Counted from the first letter of the stretch, positions 25,624 to 34,711 are shown. The stretch: DNA of 62,677 bases from Streptomyces olivochromogenes (GCF_021538895.1 NZ_JADDRL010000053.1:1-62677), one strand, 5' to 3'. A program made the numbers and translations. Notes: a model not told the origin generated them from the sequence alone.

Positions 25624-26880
25624 ATGCCTGCTGCCGTCCGCTTCGGCGTCAACTACACCCCCAGCGAAGGGTGGTTCCACCACTGGCTCGACTTCGACCT
25701 CGACGCCGTACGCGCCGACCTCGACTCCATCGCCGCACTCGGCCTGGACCACATCCGGGTCTTCCCGCTGTGGCCGTACTTCCAGCCCAACCGCGCCCTG
25801 ATCCGCCCGCGCGCCGTCGAGGACCTCGTCCGGCTCGTCGACGCCGCCGCCGAGCGCGGGCTCGACGTCGGCGTGGACGCGCTCCAGGGGCATCTGTCGA
25901 GCTTCGACTTCCTGCCGGCCTGGACCCGCACCTGGCACAGGCGCAACCTGTTCACCGACCCGGAGGTCCTCGACGGCCAGGCCGCCTATCTGCACGCCCT
26001 CGCCGGCGCCCTCGCGGACCGGCCCGGCTTCCTCGGCCTGACCCTCGGCAACGAGGTCAACCAGTTCTCGGCCGGCCCGCACCCCGACCCCGACCGGGCC
26101 ACCGCCGACCAGATCGACGCCTGGCTGGGGCGGATGCTCGCGGCCTGCGAGAAGGGCGCCCCCGGCAAGCTGCACCTGCACGCCGAGTACGACGCGACCT
26201 GGTACCAGGACGACATGCCGTTCACCCCGGCCCAGGCCGCCCGGCACGGCGCCGTCACGGCCGTCCACTCCTGGGTCTTCAACGGCACCGCGCAGCGCTA
26301 CGGCCGTACCTCCGTGCCCACCGAACACCACGCCGCGTACCTCGTCGAACTCAGCAAGGCCTGGGCCGACGACCCGCGCCGGCCGGTCTGGCTGCAGGAG
26401 GTCGGCGCCCCCGCCCCGCTGATCCCCGCCGAGCACGCGGCCGCGTTCACCGAGGCGACCGTCGCCCACGCCCTGGACTGCCCCGGGCTGTGGGGCATCA
26501 CCTGGTGGTGCTCCCACGACGTCTCCCGCGCCCTCGCCGACTTCCCCGAACTGGAGTACACGCTCGGCCTGCTGACCAACGACCGGCGGCCCAAGGACCT
26601 CGCCCGGGTCCTCGCCGACGCGGCCCGCACGAGCGTGTACGCCCCCGCGCCGCGCACCACCGCGCTCGTCGTCCCCGCCGATCCGGCCCACCGCTCCCGC
26701 TGCGCCCCCGGCGGCCCCGTCTTCGACGCCTTCTTCCGGCTCACCGCCGACGGCGCCCGCCCCACCACCGTCCTCGACACGCGCGCGGCCGACCGGGACC
26801 ACCTCGCCGCACGCGGCATCACCGAAGTCGTCACTCCCGACCAGGTACTCCCCACCCCACAAGGAGGCACCCGCTCGTGA
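25624..26880 (+). CDS. Cytoplasmic GH5-like beta-mannosidase
   Basis: The 418-residue (beta/alpha)8 hydrolase has no signal peptide. The acid/base Glu144 lies in LTLGNEVNQF and the nucleophile Glu259 in WLQEVGAP, matching clan GH-A. The N-terminus FGVNYTPSEGWFHHWLDFD resembles subfamily GH5_18, described in bifidobacteria as a beta-mannosidase specific for Man-beta-1,4-GlcNAc from N-glycans. Placement directly after the importer and before the GH85 gene supports the same role: splitting the core disaccharide after the alpha-mannoses are gone. The subfamily assignment is from memory of its features and context. The stop overlaps the next start by 4 bp. Confidence 0.8.
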   Translation: MPAAVRFGVNYTPSEGWFHHWLDFDLDAVRADLDSIAALGLDHIRVFPLWPYFQPNRALIRPRAVEDLVRLVDAAAERGLDVGVDALQGHLSSFDFLPAWTRTWHRRNLFTDPEVLDGQAAYLHALAGALADRPGFLGLTLGNEVNQFSAGPHPDPDRATADQIDAWLGRMLAACEKGAPGKLHLHAEYDATWYQDDMPFTPAQAARHGAVTAVHSWVFNGTAQRYGRTSVPTEHHAAYLVELSKAWADDPRRPVWLQEVGAPAPLIPAEHAAAFTEATVAHALDCPGLWGITWWCSHDVSRALADFPELEYTLGLLTNDRRPKDLARVLADAARTSVYAPAPRTTALVVPADPAHRSRCAPGGPVFDAFFRLTADGARPTTVLDTRAADRDHLAARGITEVVTPDQVLPTPQGGTRS

Positions 26881-28874
26881 ACCCCAGCAGACGAACCGTC
26901 CTGATCGCCGGCACCACCGCCGCCCTGGCACCGGCCCTGCCGGCCGTCGCGGCCCCACGGGCCGCCGCCGCGAACCCGCCGTATGCGTCCTACTGGTACC
27001 CGGACTCGTTCCCCGCGGGCAGCCCGGACACCGGTATCACCTGGCGCAGTCTGAAGGCCTGGCGGGCGGCCGACGACGCCGACCTCGCCCTCAACGCCGC
27101 CACCGTGCCCCTCGCGGCCCGCTTCACCCCGACCCCGGCCAACACCACGGCCCGCTCCGGGCAGGCCCGCATCCAGGCCCTGGTCTCCTTCGGGCCCACG
27201 TCCGCCAACCCCTCCCAGGGTTCGGGCACCGCCGACTACTACGCGCTCACCCACTGGGCGTACCTCGACGAACTGGTCTTCTGGGGCGGCTCGGCGGGCG
27301 AGGGGCTGATCCTCGCCCCCAACGCGCCGATCGTGGACGCGGCCCACCGGCACGGCGTACCCGTGCTCGGCAACATCTTCCTGCCGCCCGTCGCGTACGG
27401 CGGGCAGCTCCAGTGGACCCGCGACCTCGTCCAGAAGGACTCCGCCGGTCACTACCCGCTCGCCGACCGGCTCGTCGCCGTCGCCGCCGCCTACGGCTTC
27501 GACGGGTGGTTCGTGAACGCCGAGACGAGCGGCGGCAACACCGCGCTCGGCACCGCCATGCGCGGCTTCCTCAAGGAGCTGAAATCTCTCGCGGCCGCCA
27601 AGGGGCAGCGGGTGACCTGGTACGACGCGATGACCGTGAACGGGTCGGTGAGCTGGCAGGGCGCGCTCAACTCCCAGAACCAGGCGTTCTTCCAGACCGC
27701 GGACGACATGTTCGTGGACTTCCGGTGGAGCGCGGGCACCCTCGCCTCCTCGGGCCAGAAGGCCGTCCAACTGGGGCGCAGCCGGTACGAGTTGTGGGCG
27801 GGCGTCGACGTCGAGTCGAACGGCTCGGACACCTACGTGAACTGGGACGCCATCGTGCCGACCGGAAAGGCGCACGTCACCTCGATCGGCTTCTACCGGC
27901 CCGAGTGGACACGCAACCATCTGCCGGCGGGGCGCACGCCGGGCGACTTCCACGCCGCCGACGACCGGTTCTGGACGGGACGGTCGCTGGACCCGTCGCG
28001 GCCGGACGGCACGGACGGCTGGCGGGCGCCGGCCGTGTCGGTCGCGGACCGGTCGACGCTGACGCGCGTGCCGTTCGCGAGCGTCTTCAACACCGGTCAC
28101 GGGCTGCGCTGGTACGAGGACGGGGCGGTGACCTCGGACCTGCCGTGGAACCACCTCGGACTCCAGGACCGGCTGCCGTCGCGGCGATGGGCGGTGCGGA
28201 CGGCGGGGGAGCGGCCGGCGGTCACGTTCGACTTCGCGGACGCGTGGCGGGGCGGCAGCAGCGTGCTCGTCGAGGGTGAACTGGATCAACCAGCGGTCCT
28301 GGACGTGTATGCGACACGGCTGCCGATCACCGCCGACACGGTTGTCGAGCTGACGCATCGCACCGACGCTGGAGGTGTGAACGTCGAGCTCGCCGTCGCC
28401 ACCGCCGAGCCGAGCGGCGCCGGTGCGACACCGCCGTACATGTATCTGCCTGTGAGCTCGGTCAACACCTGGCAGACGTCGACCGTACGGCTCACAGGGC
28501 TGTCCGGCACCGTCCACGCCCTCGGCGTCCGGCTCACCGCGACCGACGGTCCCGTGCGCTGGCGGCTGGGCGGGCTCGCCGTCCGCGACACCGCCCCGGC
28601 CCCGGCCGCTCCCTCCGACCCGAGGATCACCGCCGCCTCCGGGGGCGACCTGCGCTTCGCCTGGAGCGCCGCTCCCGGTGACGTGCGCCATTACGAGTTG
28701 CACCGCGTCCTGCCCGACGGCACCCGGCGCTTCCTCGGCGGCACCTGCCAGCGGGCGTACTTCGTCGCCGGACTCCGGCCCGAGCAGGGCGAGTCGGCGG
28801 CACGGTTCGAAGTGCGGGCGGTGGGGGAGCTCTACACCGCGTCGGCCCCCGTGACCGTCACGCACACCTGGTAA
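26877..28874 (+). CDS. Exported GH85 endo-beta-N-acetylglucosaminidase
   Basis: The enzyme cuts the chitobiose core of N-glycans between the two GlcNAc residues, releasing the glycan and leaving one GlcNAc on the protein. The 665-residue product has a Tat-like signal (NPSRRTVLIAGTTAALAPAL). Its GH85 domain shows YASYWYPDSFP, VPVLGNIFLPPV and the active site GFDGWFVNAETSGG. Asn214 and Glu216 correspond to the Asn-x-Glu pair of Endo-A and Endo-M. The C-terminal part has beta-sandwich modules and a fibronectin-like end (PSDPRITAASGGDLRFAW). GTG 26877 has AAGGAGG upstream and overlaps the GH5 stop. Confidence 0.9.
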   Translation: MNPSRRTVLIAGTTAALAPALPAVAAPRAAAANPPYASYWYPDSFPAGSPDTGITWRSLKAWRAADDADLALNAATVPLAARFTPTPANTTARSGQARIQALVSFGPTSANPSQGSGTADYYALTHWAYLDELVFWGGSAGEGLILAPNAPIVDAAHRHGVPVLGNIFLPPVAYGGQLQWTRDLVQKDSAGHYPLADRLVAVAAAYGFDGWFVNAETSGGNTALGTAMRGFLKELKSLAAAKGQRVTWYDAMTVNGSVSWQGALNSQNQAFFQTADDMFVDFRWSAGTLASSGQKAVQLGRSRYELWAGVDVESNGSDTYVNWDAIVPTGKAHVTSIGFYRPEWTRNHLPAGRTPGDFHAADDRFWTGRSLDPSRPDGTDGWRAPAVSVADRSTLTRVPFASVFNTGHGLRWYEDGAVTSDLPWNHLGLQDRLPSRRWAVRTAGERPAVTFDFADAWRGGSSVLVEGELDQPAVLDVYATRLPITADTVVELTHRTDAGGVNVELAVATAEPSGAGATPPYMYLPVSSVNTWQTSTVRLTGLSGTVHALGVRLTATDGPVRWRLGGLAVRDTAPAPAAPSDPRITAASGGDLRFAWSAAPGDVRHYELHRVLPDGTRRFLGGTCQRAYFVAGLRPEQGESAARFEVRAVGELYTASAPVTVTHTW

Positions 28875-28905
28875 CCACCCTCGACCCAGCAACGGAGCAC
28901 CCCGC

Positions 28906-31900
28906 ATGCATGACGACCGCAGCCTGGTCGAAGCCCGCCTCCGCCGTGTCCTCGACGAACGCGTCCGCCCCGCCGTGTACCCCGAGTCCGTGCCGCTGGA
29001 CGTGGCCGTGTGGCACGCGCCCGGCGAACCCGTGCCGGTCGAGGAGGGGCTCGCGGCCGAACCCGAGCCGATCGAGGTGGGCGCCCGGTGGGGTGCTCCC
29101 TGGGGCACCAGCTGGTTCCGGGTGACCGGGACCGTCCCCGAGGCCTGGGCCGGGAAGACCGTCGAGGCCCTCCTGGACCTCGGCTTCGACGAGAACATGC
29201 CCGGCTTCCAGTGCGAGGGCCTGGTCTACCGGCCCGACGGCACCCCGGTGAAGGGCCTCAACCCGCGCAACCAGTGGGTCCGCGTCGGCGCCCCCGTCGA
29301 GGGCGGCGAGCGAGTGCGGCTGCACATCGAGGCCGCCTCCAACCCGGTCATCCTCGACTACCACCCCTTCCGGCCCACACGGCTGGGCGACAAGGAGACC
29401 GCGGGCACCGAGCCCCAGTACACGCTCACCCGTATGGACCTCGCGGTCTTCGACGAGACCGTGTGGCAGCTGGTGATCGACCTGGAGGTGCTCGGCGAGC
29501 TGATGGCCGAGCTGCCGGTGGACTCGGCCCGCCGCTGGGACCTGCTGCGCGCGCTGGAGCGGGCGCTGGACGCGATCGACCTCCAGGACGTGGGCGGGAC
29601 GGCGGCGCGGGCCCGGTCCTGCCTCACCGACGTCCTGTCCGCGCCCGCCGTCCCCTCCGCCCACCGCGTCAGCGCCGTCGGGCACGCGCACATCGACTCG
29701 GCGTGGCTGTGGCCGCTGCGCGAGACCGTGCGCAAGGTGGCCCGCACGACCGCCAACATGACCGCGCTCCTGGAGGACGAGCCCGAGTTCGTCTTCGCCA
29801 TGTCCCAGGCCCAGCAGTGGGCGTGGGTGAAGGAACACCGGCCCGAGGTGTGGGCGCGGGTGAAGAAGGCGGTGGCGGACGGTCGGTTCGTGCCGGCCGG
29901 CGGCATGTGGGTGGAGTCGGACACCAACATGCCGGGCTCGGAGGCGATGGCCCGTCAGTTCGTGCACGGCAAGCGGTTCTTCCTCGACGAGTTCGGCGTC
30001 GACAACCAGGAGGCCTGGCTGCCCGACACCTTCGGCTTCGCCGCGGGCCTGCCGCAGATCATCCGGGCCGCGGGCGCCAAGTGGCTGCTCACGCAGAAGA
30101 TCTCCTGGTCCCAGACCAACAAGTTCCCGCACCACACCTTCCAGTGGGAGGGCATCGACGGCACGCGGATCTTCACCCACTTCCCGCCGGTCGACACCTA
30201 CAACTGCTCCATGCGCGGCTCGGAAATCGCCCACGCGGCCCGCAACTTCAAGGACAAGGGGTCCGCCCGCCACTCCCTCGCGCCGACCGGCTGGGGCGAC
30301 GGGGGCGGCGGCACGACCCGCGAGATGATCGCCAAGGCGGCCCGGCTGCGGGACCTGGAGGGCTCGGCCACCGTCCGCTGGGAGACCCCCGAGGCGTTCT
30401 TCGAGAAGGCCGAGGCCGAATACCCCCACCCGCCGGTCTGGGTCGGCGAGCTCTACCTCGAACTCCACCGCGCCACCCTCACCAGCCAGGCGAGGACCAA
30501 GCAGGGCAACCGCCGCAGCGAACACCTCCTGCGCGAGGCCGAACTGTGGGCGGCCACCGCCGCCGTACGCAGCGGATTCCCTTATCCCTACGAGGAGTTG
30601 GACCGCATCTGGAAGACGGTCCTGCTGCACCAGTTCCACGACATCCTGCCCGGCTCGTCCATCGCCTGGGTGCACCGCGAGGCCCGCGCCACCTACGACC
30701 GCCTCGCCGCCGAACTGGGCACGATCATCGACGCCGCCCAGCGTGCCCTGGCCGGTGAGGGCGAGACCGCTCTCGTCTTCAACGCGGCCCCGCACCCGCG
30801 CGCGGGTGTACCGGCGGGCGGCGCGGCCGCACCCGTGGCACAGGGCGCGACGACCGTGTCGCCCCGCCCGGACGGCGGACACGTCCTCGACAACGGCCTG
30901 CTGCGGATCGCCGTCGACGCCCGGGGCCTGGTCGTCTCGGCGTACGACATCGAGGCCGGCCGCGAGACCGTCGCCCCGGGCCGGGCCGCGAACCTCCTCC
31001 AACTCCACCCCGACTTCCCGAACATGTGGGACGCCTGGGACGTCGACGCCTTCTACCGCAACAGCGTCACGGACCTCACGGACCTCGACGAGCTGGGCGT
31101 CGGCGAGGACGGCGGCTCGGTCCGGATCGTCCGCTCCTTCGGCTCCTCGCGCGTCACCCAGGTGCTGTCGCTGCCGCCGGGCGAGCGGCGGCTGGTGCTC
31201 GACACGGAGGTCGACTGGCACGAGACCGAGAAGTTCCTCAAGCTGGCCTTCCCGCTCGACCTGCACGCCGAACGGTACGCGTCCGAGACCCAGTTCGGGC
31301 ACTTCCACCGCCCCACCCACACCAACACCTCGTGGGAGGCGGCCAAGTTCGAGGCCTGCAACCACCGCTTCGTCCATCTGGAGGAACCCGGCTGGGGCGT
31401 GTCGATCGTCAACGACTCCACCTACGGCCACGACGTCACCCGCACCGTCCGCACCGACGGTGACCGTGGTACGACCACCACGGTCCGCGTCTCCCTGCTG
31501 CGTGCCCCGCGCTTCCCCGACCCCGAGACCGACCAGGGCGTCCATCGTTTCCGGCACGCCCTGGTCCCCGGGGCGGGTATCGGGGACGCGGTCCGCGAGG
31601 GCTGGCGGATCAACCTGCCGGAACGCCGGCTGACCGGGGCCCGCGAGGTCGCCCCGCTGGTCACCGTGGACAACGAGGCGGTCGTGATCACGGCGGTGAA
31701 ACTGGCCGACGACGGCAGCGGCGACGTGGTGGTCCGCTTCCACGAGGCCCACGGCGGACGGGCCGTTGCCACGCTCACGGCGGGCTTCCCGATCGCGGAC
31801 GTCACGACTACGGACCTGCTGGAGCGACCGGAAGAACGGGCGGCTACGCCGGCGTGGGCCGGGGACCACATCCCCGTAAGCCTACGCCCGTTCGAGCTCA

Positions 31901-31926
31901 TGACCCTGCGCCTGCAGCGGGGGTGA
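28906..31926 (+). CDS. GH38 alpha-mannosidase, cytoplasmic
   Basis: The 1006-residue product has an N-terminal beta-domain and the zinc-dependent GH38 catalytic domain. Metal ligands lie in GHAHIDSAWLW (His260, His262, Asp264). The nucleophile is Asp374 in WLPDTFGFAAGLPQI, and QFHDILPGSSI is another family hallmark. There is no signal peptide. It follows the GH85 gene by 31 bp and closes the operon. Its likely task is to strip alpha-linked mannose from imported N-glycan fragments before GH5 cleaves the beta-mannose. The last codons run into a tandem repeat array. Confidence 0.93.
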   Translation: MHDDRSLVEARLRRVLDERVRPAVYPESVPLDVAVWHAPGEPVPVEEGLAAEPEPIEVGARWGAPWGTSWFRVTGTVPEAWAGKTVEALLDLGFDENMPGFQCEGLVYRPDGTPVKGLNPRNQWVRVGAPVEGGERVRLHIEAASNPVILDYHPFRPTRLGDKETAGTEPQYTLTRMDLAVFDETVWQLVIDLEVLGELMAELPVDSARRWDLLRALERALDAIDLQDVGGTAARARSCLTDVLSAPAVPSAHRVSAVGHAHIDSAWLWPLRETVRKVARTTANMTALLEDEPEFVFAMSQAQQWAWVKEHRPEVWARVKKAVADGRFVPAGGMWVESDTNMPGSEAMARQFVHGKRFFLDEFGVDNQEAWLPDTFGFAAGLPQIIRAAGAKWLLTQKISWSQTNKFPHHTFQWEGIDGTRIFTHFPPVDTYNCSMRGSEIAHAARNFKDKGSARHSLAPTGWGDGGGGTTREMIAKAARLRDLEGSATVRWETPEAFFEKAEAEYPHPPVWVGELYLELHRATLTSQARTKQGNRRSEHLLREAELWAATAAVRSGFPYPYEELDRIWKTVLLHQFHDILPGSSIAWVHREARATYDRLAAELGTIIDAAQRALAGEGETALVFNAAPHPRAGVPAGGAAAPVAQGATTVSPRPDGGHVLDNGLLRIAVDARGLVVSAYDIEAGRETVAPGRAANLLQLHPDFPNMWDAWDVDAFYRNSVTDLTDLDELGVGEDGGSVRIVRSFGSSRVTQVLSLPPGERRLVLDTEVDWHETEKFLKLAFPLDLHAERYASETQFGHFHRPTHTNTSWEAAKFEACNHRFVHLEEPGWGVSIVNDSTYGHDVTRTVRTDGDRGTTTTVRVSLLRAPRFPDPETDQGVHRFRHALVPGAGIGDAVREGWRINLPERRLTGAREVAPLVTVDNEAVVITAVKLADDGSGDVVVRFHEAHGGRAVATLTAGFPIADVTTTDLLERPEERAATPAWAGDHIPVSLRPFELMTLRLQRG

Positions 31927-32199
31927 GCCTGTCCCGCGTCTGCGTCGGGGGTGGGTCCGTCCCGCGTCCGCGTCGGGGTTGGACCCGCCTCGCGTCCGCG
32001 TCGGGGTTGGACCCGCCTCGCGTCCGCGTCGGGGGTGGGCCCGTCTCGCGCCCGTGCCGGGGGTGGGCCCGTCCCGCGCCTGCGGCCAGGGTTGGGCCCG
32101 CCTCCCGCCCGCGTCGGGGTTGAGTCCGTCCCGCGCCCGTGCCGGAGTTGAGCTGGCCCCGCACCCGTGCCGGAGTTGACCCCGCCCCGCTCCCGCGCC
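31919..32199. repeat. Ten tandem 28-bp repeats after the alpha-mannosidase gene
   Basis: Ten consecutive units of 28 bp (one has 29) start within the last codons of the GH38 gene, at 31919. The consensus is GGGGTTGGACCCGCCTCGCG followed by TCCGCGTC. Units 3 and 4 (31975-32002 and 32003-32030) are identical, and the others differ at a few positions. The units are contiguous, without spacers. 28 is not a multiple of three, so they do not encode a periodic protein. Transcripts would contain repeated G-runs and C-runs that could pair, which might help stop transcription or stabilise mRNA ends. Confidence 0.9.
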
Positions 32200-32240
32200 C
32201 GCGCTTTGCCCGGTGTCGGTGTGGGCACCATGATGTGGCG

Positions 32241-32708
32241 ATGAGACGAAGAAGGGTCCCCGACCAGTCCTGGGCCGCGGAGCCTGATCCTCTGCTGGCG
32301 CTCGCGCGGCGGGAGTTGAGGTTCTACGCGATGGCCTGCGAGCGGGCCAGGCGGCTGCACTACGTCACCGAGATCGGCGCGCTCGCCACCACCTCGGTGA
32401 CGGTCGTGGCCGCCGGTCTGCGGGCTCCCGCCTGGCTGACCGCCCTGATCGCGGGCGGCGCCGTCTTCTTCACGGGCATGCGGCAGCTGTTCGGGGCCGG
32501 CTCACGCTGGGTGCTGGCCGCGCAGGCGCGCGAGACGCTGCGCCAGGCGGTCGACCGCTACCTCCTGCTGCCCGAGGAGGGACGGGACGCGGCAGCGCGG
32601 CAGGCGCTCCAGACGGTGATCGAGGAGGTGCACACCAACGAGCTGCGGGCCTGGTCCGAGTCGCAGGCGCAGCGCCCGGAACCGCCCGTGCCCGCGGCGG
32701 GAGGCTGA
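32241..32708 (+). CDS. DUF4231 (SLATT-like) two-helix membrane protein
   Basis: The 155-residue product has a charged N-terminal helix (LALARRELRFYAMACERARR) and two transmembrane helices separated by a short turn (about 53-91, containing ATTSVTVVAAGL and LIAGGAVFFTGM). A long amphipathic helix follows. This layout is that of DUF4231, related to SLATT membrane domains that act as putative pore-forming effectors in nucleotide-signalling immune systems. No partner nucleotide cyclase or SLOG gene is here, so the role is open. ATG 32241 is the best start. Confidence 0.65.
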   Translation: MRRRRVPDQSWAAEPDPLLALARRELRFYAMACERARRLHYVTEIGALATTSVTVVAAGLRAPAWLTALIAGGAVFFTGMRQLFGAGSRWVLAAQARETLRQAVDRYLLLPEEGRDAAARQALQTVIEEVHTNELRAWSESQAQRPEPPVPAAGG

Positions 32709-32717
32709 CCGGCCGGC

Positions 32718-33419
32718 TCAGGAACCCAGCTGCGCCCTGAGCCACTCCTCCACCTCGCCCACGTGCGCGGCCGCCGCCGCCCGTGCCGCCTCCGGGTCGC
32801 GGGCCGCCAACGCCCGGTGGATGGCGGCGTGTTCGCGACGGGTACGGGCGAAGGCGCCCTCCTCCTGGTAGCCGCGCCACACTCGGGCGCGGAAGGTGCG
32901 GGAGGACAGTCCGTCCAGGATGGCCGCCATGGTCTCATTGCCCGCGGCGTTCGCGATCTCGCGGTGGAAGGCCAGATCGTGGGCGAGGATCTCCTCGGGG
33001 TCGTCGGTGGCGTTCATGGCCGTCAGATGCTTCTCCACTTCGGCCAGTTGTTCCGGGGTGATGCGCGCGGCGGCCAGCGCGGTCGCCGTGGACTCCAGGA
33101 CCCGGCGCACCTCCAGCAGCTCCACCAGACGGGGGCCCCGGGACAGATCGGCGACGACGCCGAAGGTCTCCAGCAGATCACCCGCTTCGAGCGCCGTGAC
33201 GTAGATCCCGGACCCGTGCCGGGCCTCCAGCACGCCCAGGACCGTCAGCGCGCGGATCGCCTCGCGCATCGAGCTGCGGGAGATGCCCAGCTGGGCGGCC
33301 AGATCGCGCTCGGTGGGCAGCCGCTCGCCGGGCTCCAGCCGGCCCTCGGCGATCATCGCCTTGATCCGCTCGATGGCGCGCTGCGTCACCGTGCCCTTCT
33401 GCGGGGCTGCTTCGTCCAC
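32718..33419 (-). CDS. GntR-family (FadR subfamily) regulator of the fucose operon
   Basis: The 233-residue product has a winged helix (LPTERDLAAQLGISRSSMRE, about residues 34-53, then ALTVLGVLEARHGSGIYV). An all-helical FadR C-terminal domain follows, with the metal/ligand His residues in AHDLAFHREIANAAGN and RREHAAIHRAL. It is divergent from the fucose transport and catabolism operon. A perfect palindrome TGGTCGGACCA lies in the gap. It probably represses the operon and responds to fucose or an oxidised intermediate. GTG 33419 has GGAGGA upstream. Confidence 0.9.
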   Translation of the reverse strand: MDEAAPQKGTVTQRAIERIKAMIAEGRLEPGERLPTERDLAAQLGISRSSMREAIRALTVLGVLEARHGSGIYVTALEAGDLLETFGVVADLSRGPRLVELLEVRRVLESTATALAAARITPEQLAEVEKHLTAMNATDDPEEILAHDLAFHREIANAAGNETMAAILDGLSSRTFRARVWRGYQEEGAFARTRREHAAIHRALAARDPEAARAAAAAHVGEVEEWLRAQLGS

Positions 33420-33460
33420 GCCACTCCTCCAGTCAGCGGGTGCGTCGCAGTCTAGTCATG

Positions 33461-33478
33461 AAGGTGGTCGGACCACTA
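33461..33478. promoter_or_regulatory. FadR-like operator
   Basis: GTGGTCGGACCAC (33464-33476) is a perfect 13-bp palindrome around G33470. The core TGGTCNGACCA is that of FadR-subfamily operators. It lies 42 bp upstream of the GntR gene start. Confidence 0.6.
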
Positions 33479-33527
33479 CGTGCGAGAAGCGGGGAAATTC
33501 CGGTTCGGAGGCTGTTGTTTCGAGAGA

Positions 33528-33540
33528 GTGGTCTGATAAG
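33528..33540. promoter_or_regulatory. Second, half-conserved operator near the fucose operon start
   Basis: GTGGTCTGATAAG keeps the left half (GTGGTC) and the central GA of the upstream palindrome but loses the right half. It lies 43 bp before the binding-protein start, where a repressor would cover the promoter or early leader. Confidence 0.35.
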
Positions 33541-33583
33541 TATGCGGGCAACTGCTCGACCACGCTCGATGAGGAGCTGCCAG

Positions 33584-34711
33584 ATGCCCGGCAGAACAGT
33601 GCGGAAACCGAGTAACCCGAGTAACCCGAGTAATCCGAGTAATCCCAGCAACCCGAGGCACCCGTGGAAGCAGAACCGGTCCAGGACGATCGCCATGGCG
33701 GCCCTGGCCGTCGGCACCTCGCTCGTGCTCGCCGCCTGCGGCAGCACCAAGGACAGCGCGAGCGCGGGAAGCGGCGGCACCGGGAAGGTCGGGGTGGTCC
33801 TGCCCCTGCTGACCTCGCCGTTCTGGCAGTCGTACAACGACTACGTACCCAAGATGGCCAAGTCCGAGGGCGTCGACGCGCTGAAGACGGTCAACTCCAA
33901 CAGCGACCCCTCGCAGCAGATCACCGACATCAACAACGAGCTCAACCAGGGCGTCAAGGGCCTGGTCGTCGCCCCGCTGGACAGCGCCGCCATCGAGGCC
34001 GGCCTCGACCAGGCCGAGCGCAAGGGCGTGCCGGTCGTCGCCGTCGACGTCGCCCCCGACAAGGGCAAGGTCGCCATGGTCGTCCGCGCCGACAACGTCG
34101 CCTACGGCGAGAAGGCCTGCGACTACCTCGGCAAGCACATCACCAGCGGCAAGGTCGTGCAGATCATGGGCGACCTCGCCTCGGTCAACGGCCGGGACCG
34201 CTCCGAGGCCTTCCGGGCCTGCGTGAAGAAGAACTACCCGCAGCTCAAGGTGCTGGAGATCCCCGCCAAGTGGGAGTCCGACACCGCCGCCTCCAAGCTC
34301 GACACGCTGCTCAACGCCAACCCCGACATCAAGGGCATCTATATGCAGGCCGGCGGCGTGTACCTGGCGCCCACCCTGCAGACCCTCAAGTCGAAGAACA
34401 TGCTCAAGGCGGCCGGGCAGAAGGGCCACATCGCCATCGTCTCCAACGACGGCATCCCGCAGGAGTTCGACGCCATCCGCAAGGGCGAGATCGACGCCAC
34501 CGTCTCCCAGCCCGCCGACGCCTACGCCCGGTACGGCATGTACTACATCAAGGCGGCCATGGCCGGGAAGACGTTCGAGCCCGGTCCCACCGACCACGGC
34601 TCGACGATCGTCAAGCTGCCCAGCGGCATCCTGGAGGACCAGCTGCCGGCGCCGCTGGTCACCAAGGAGAACGTCGACGACCCGAAGCTGTGGGGCAACA
34701 CGGTCCAATGA
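33584..34711 (+). CDS. Fucose/rhamnose-type ABC transporter substrate-binding lipoprotein
   Basis: The 375-residue product is a periplasmic-binding-protein-like family 4 (RbsB/RhaS type) receptor. It has lipobox LAAC with Cys52, then GKVGVVLPLLTSPFWQSYND, the family hallmark NNELNQGVKGLVVAPLDS, and YMQAGGVYLAPTLQ. The n-region before the hydrophobic core is unusually long (34 residues) and contains five consecutive Pro-Ser-Asn triplets encoded by 9-bp tandem repeats. GAGGAG lies 7 bp before ATG 33584. It starts an operon with fucose enzymes, so L-fucose is the likely ligand, although RhaS homology would also allow rhamnose. Confidence 0.87.
   Translation: MPGRTVRKPSNPSNPSNPSNPSNPRHPWKQNRSRTIAMAALAVGTSLVLAACGSTKDSASAGSGGTGKVGVVLPLLTSPFWQSYNDYVPKMAKSEGVDALKTVNSNSDPSQQITDINNELNQGVKGLVVAPLDSAAIEAGLDQAERKGVPVVAVDVAPDKGKVAMVVRADNVAYGEKACDYLGKHITSGKVVQIMGDLASVNGRDRSEAFRACVKKNYPQLKVLEIPAKWESDTAASKLDTLLNANPDIKGIYMQAGGVYLAPTLQTLKSKNMLKAAGQKGHIAIVSNDGIPQEFDAIRKGEIDATVSQPADAYARYGMYYIKAAMAGKTFEPGPTDHGSTIVKLPSGILEDQLPAPLVTKENVDDPKLWGNTVQ
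33608..33652 (+). repeat. Five 9-bp repeats encoding Pro-Ser-Asn
   Basis: Five units of CCGAGTAAC (with C/T and minor changes) encode PSN five times in the n-region of the lipoprotein signal. A unit length of nine keeps the frame, so copy-number changes would only lengthen or shorten the n-region. Confidence 0.85.

Noticed and set aside
28858..31869. 1003-codon open frame on the minus strand, opposite the GH38 gene
   Set aside because: It is a GC-skew shadow: Gly/Arg/Val-rich with no family motif, opposite a clearly recognised enzyme.
31919..32199. CRISPR-like array of 28-bp repeats
   Set aside because: The units are directly adjacent with no spacers, are not palindromic in the CRISPR manner, and no cas gene is near.
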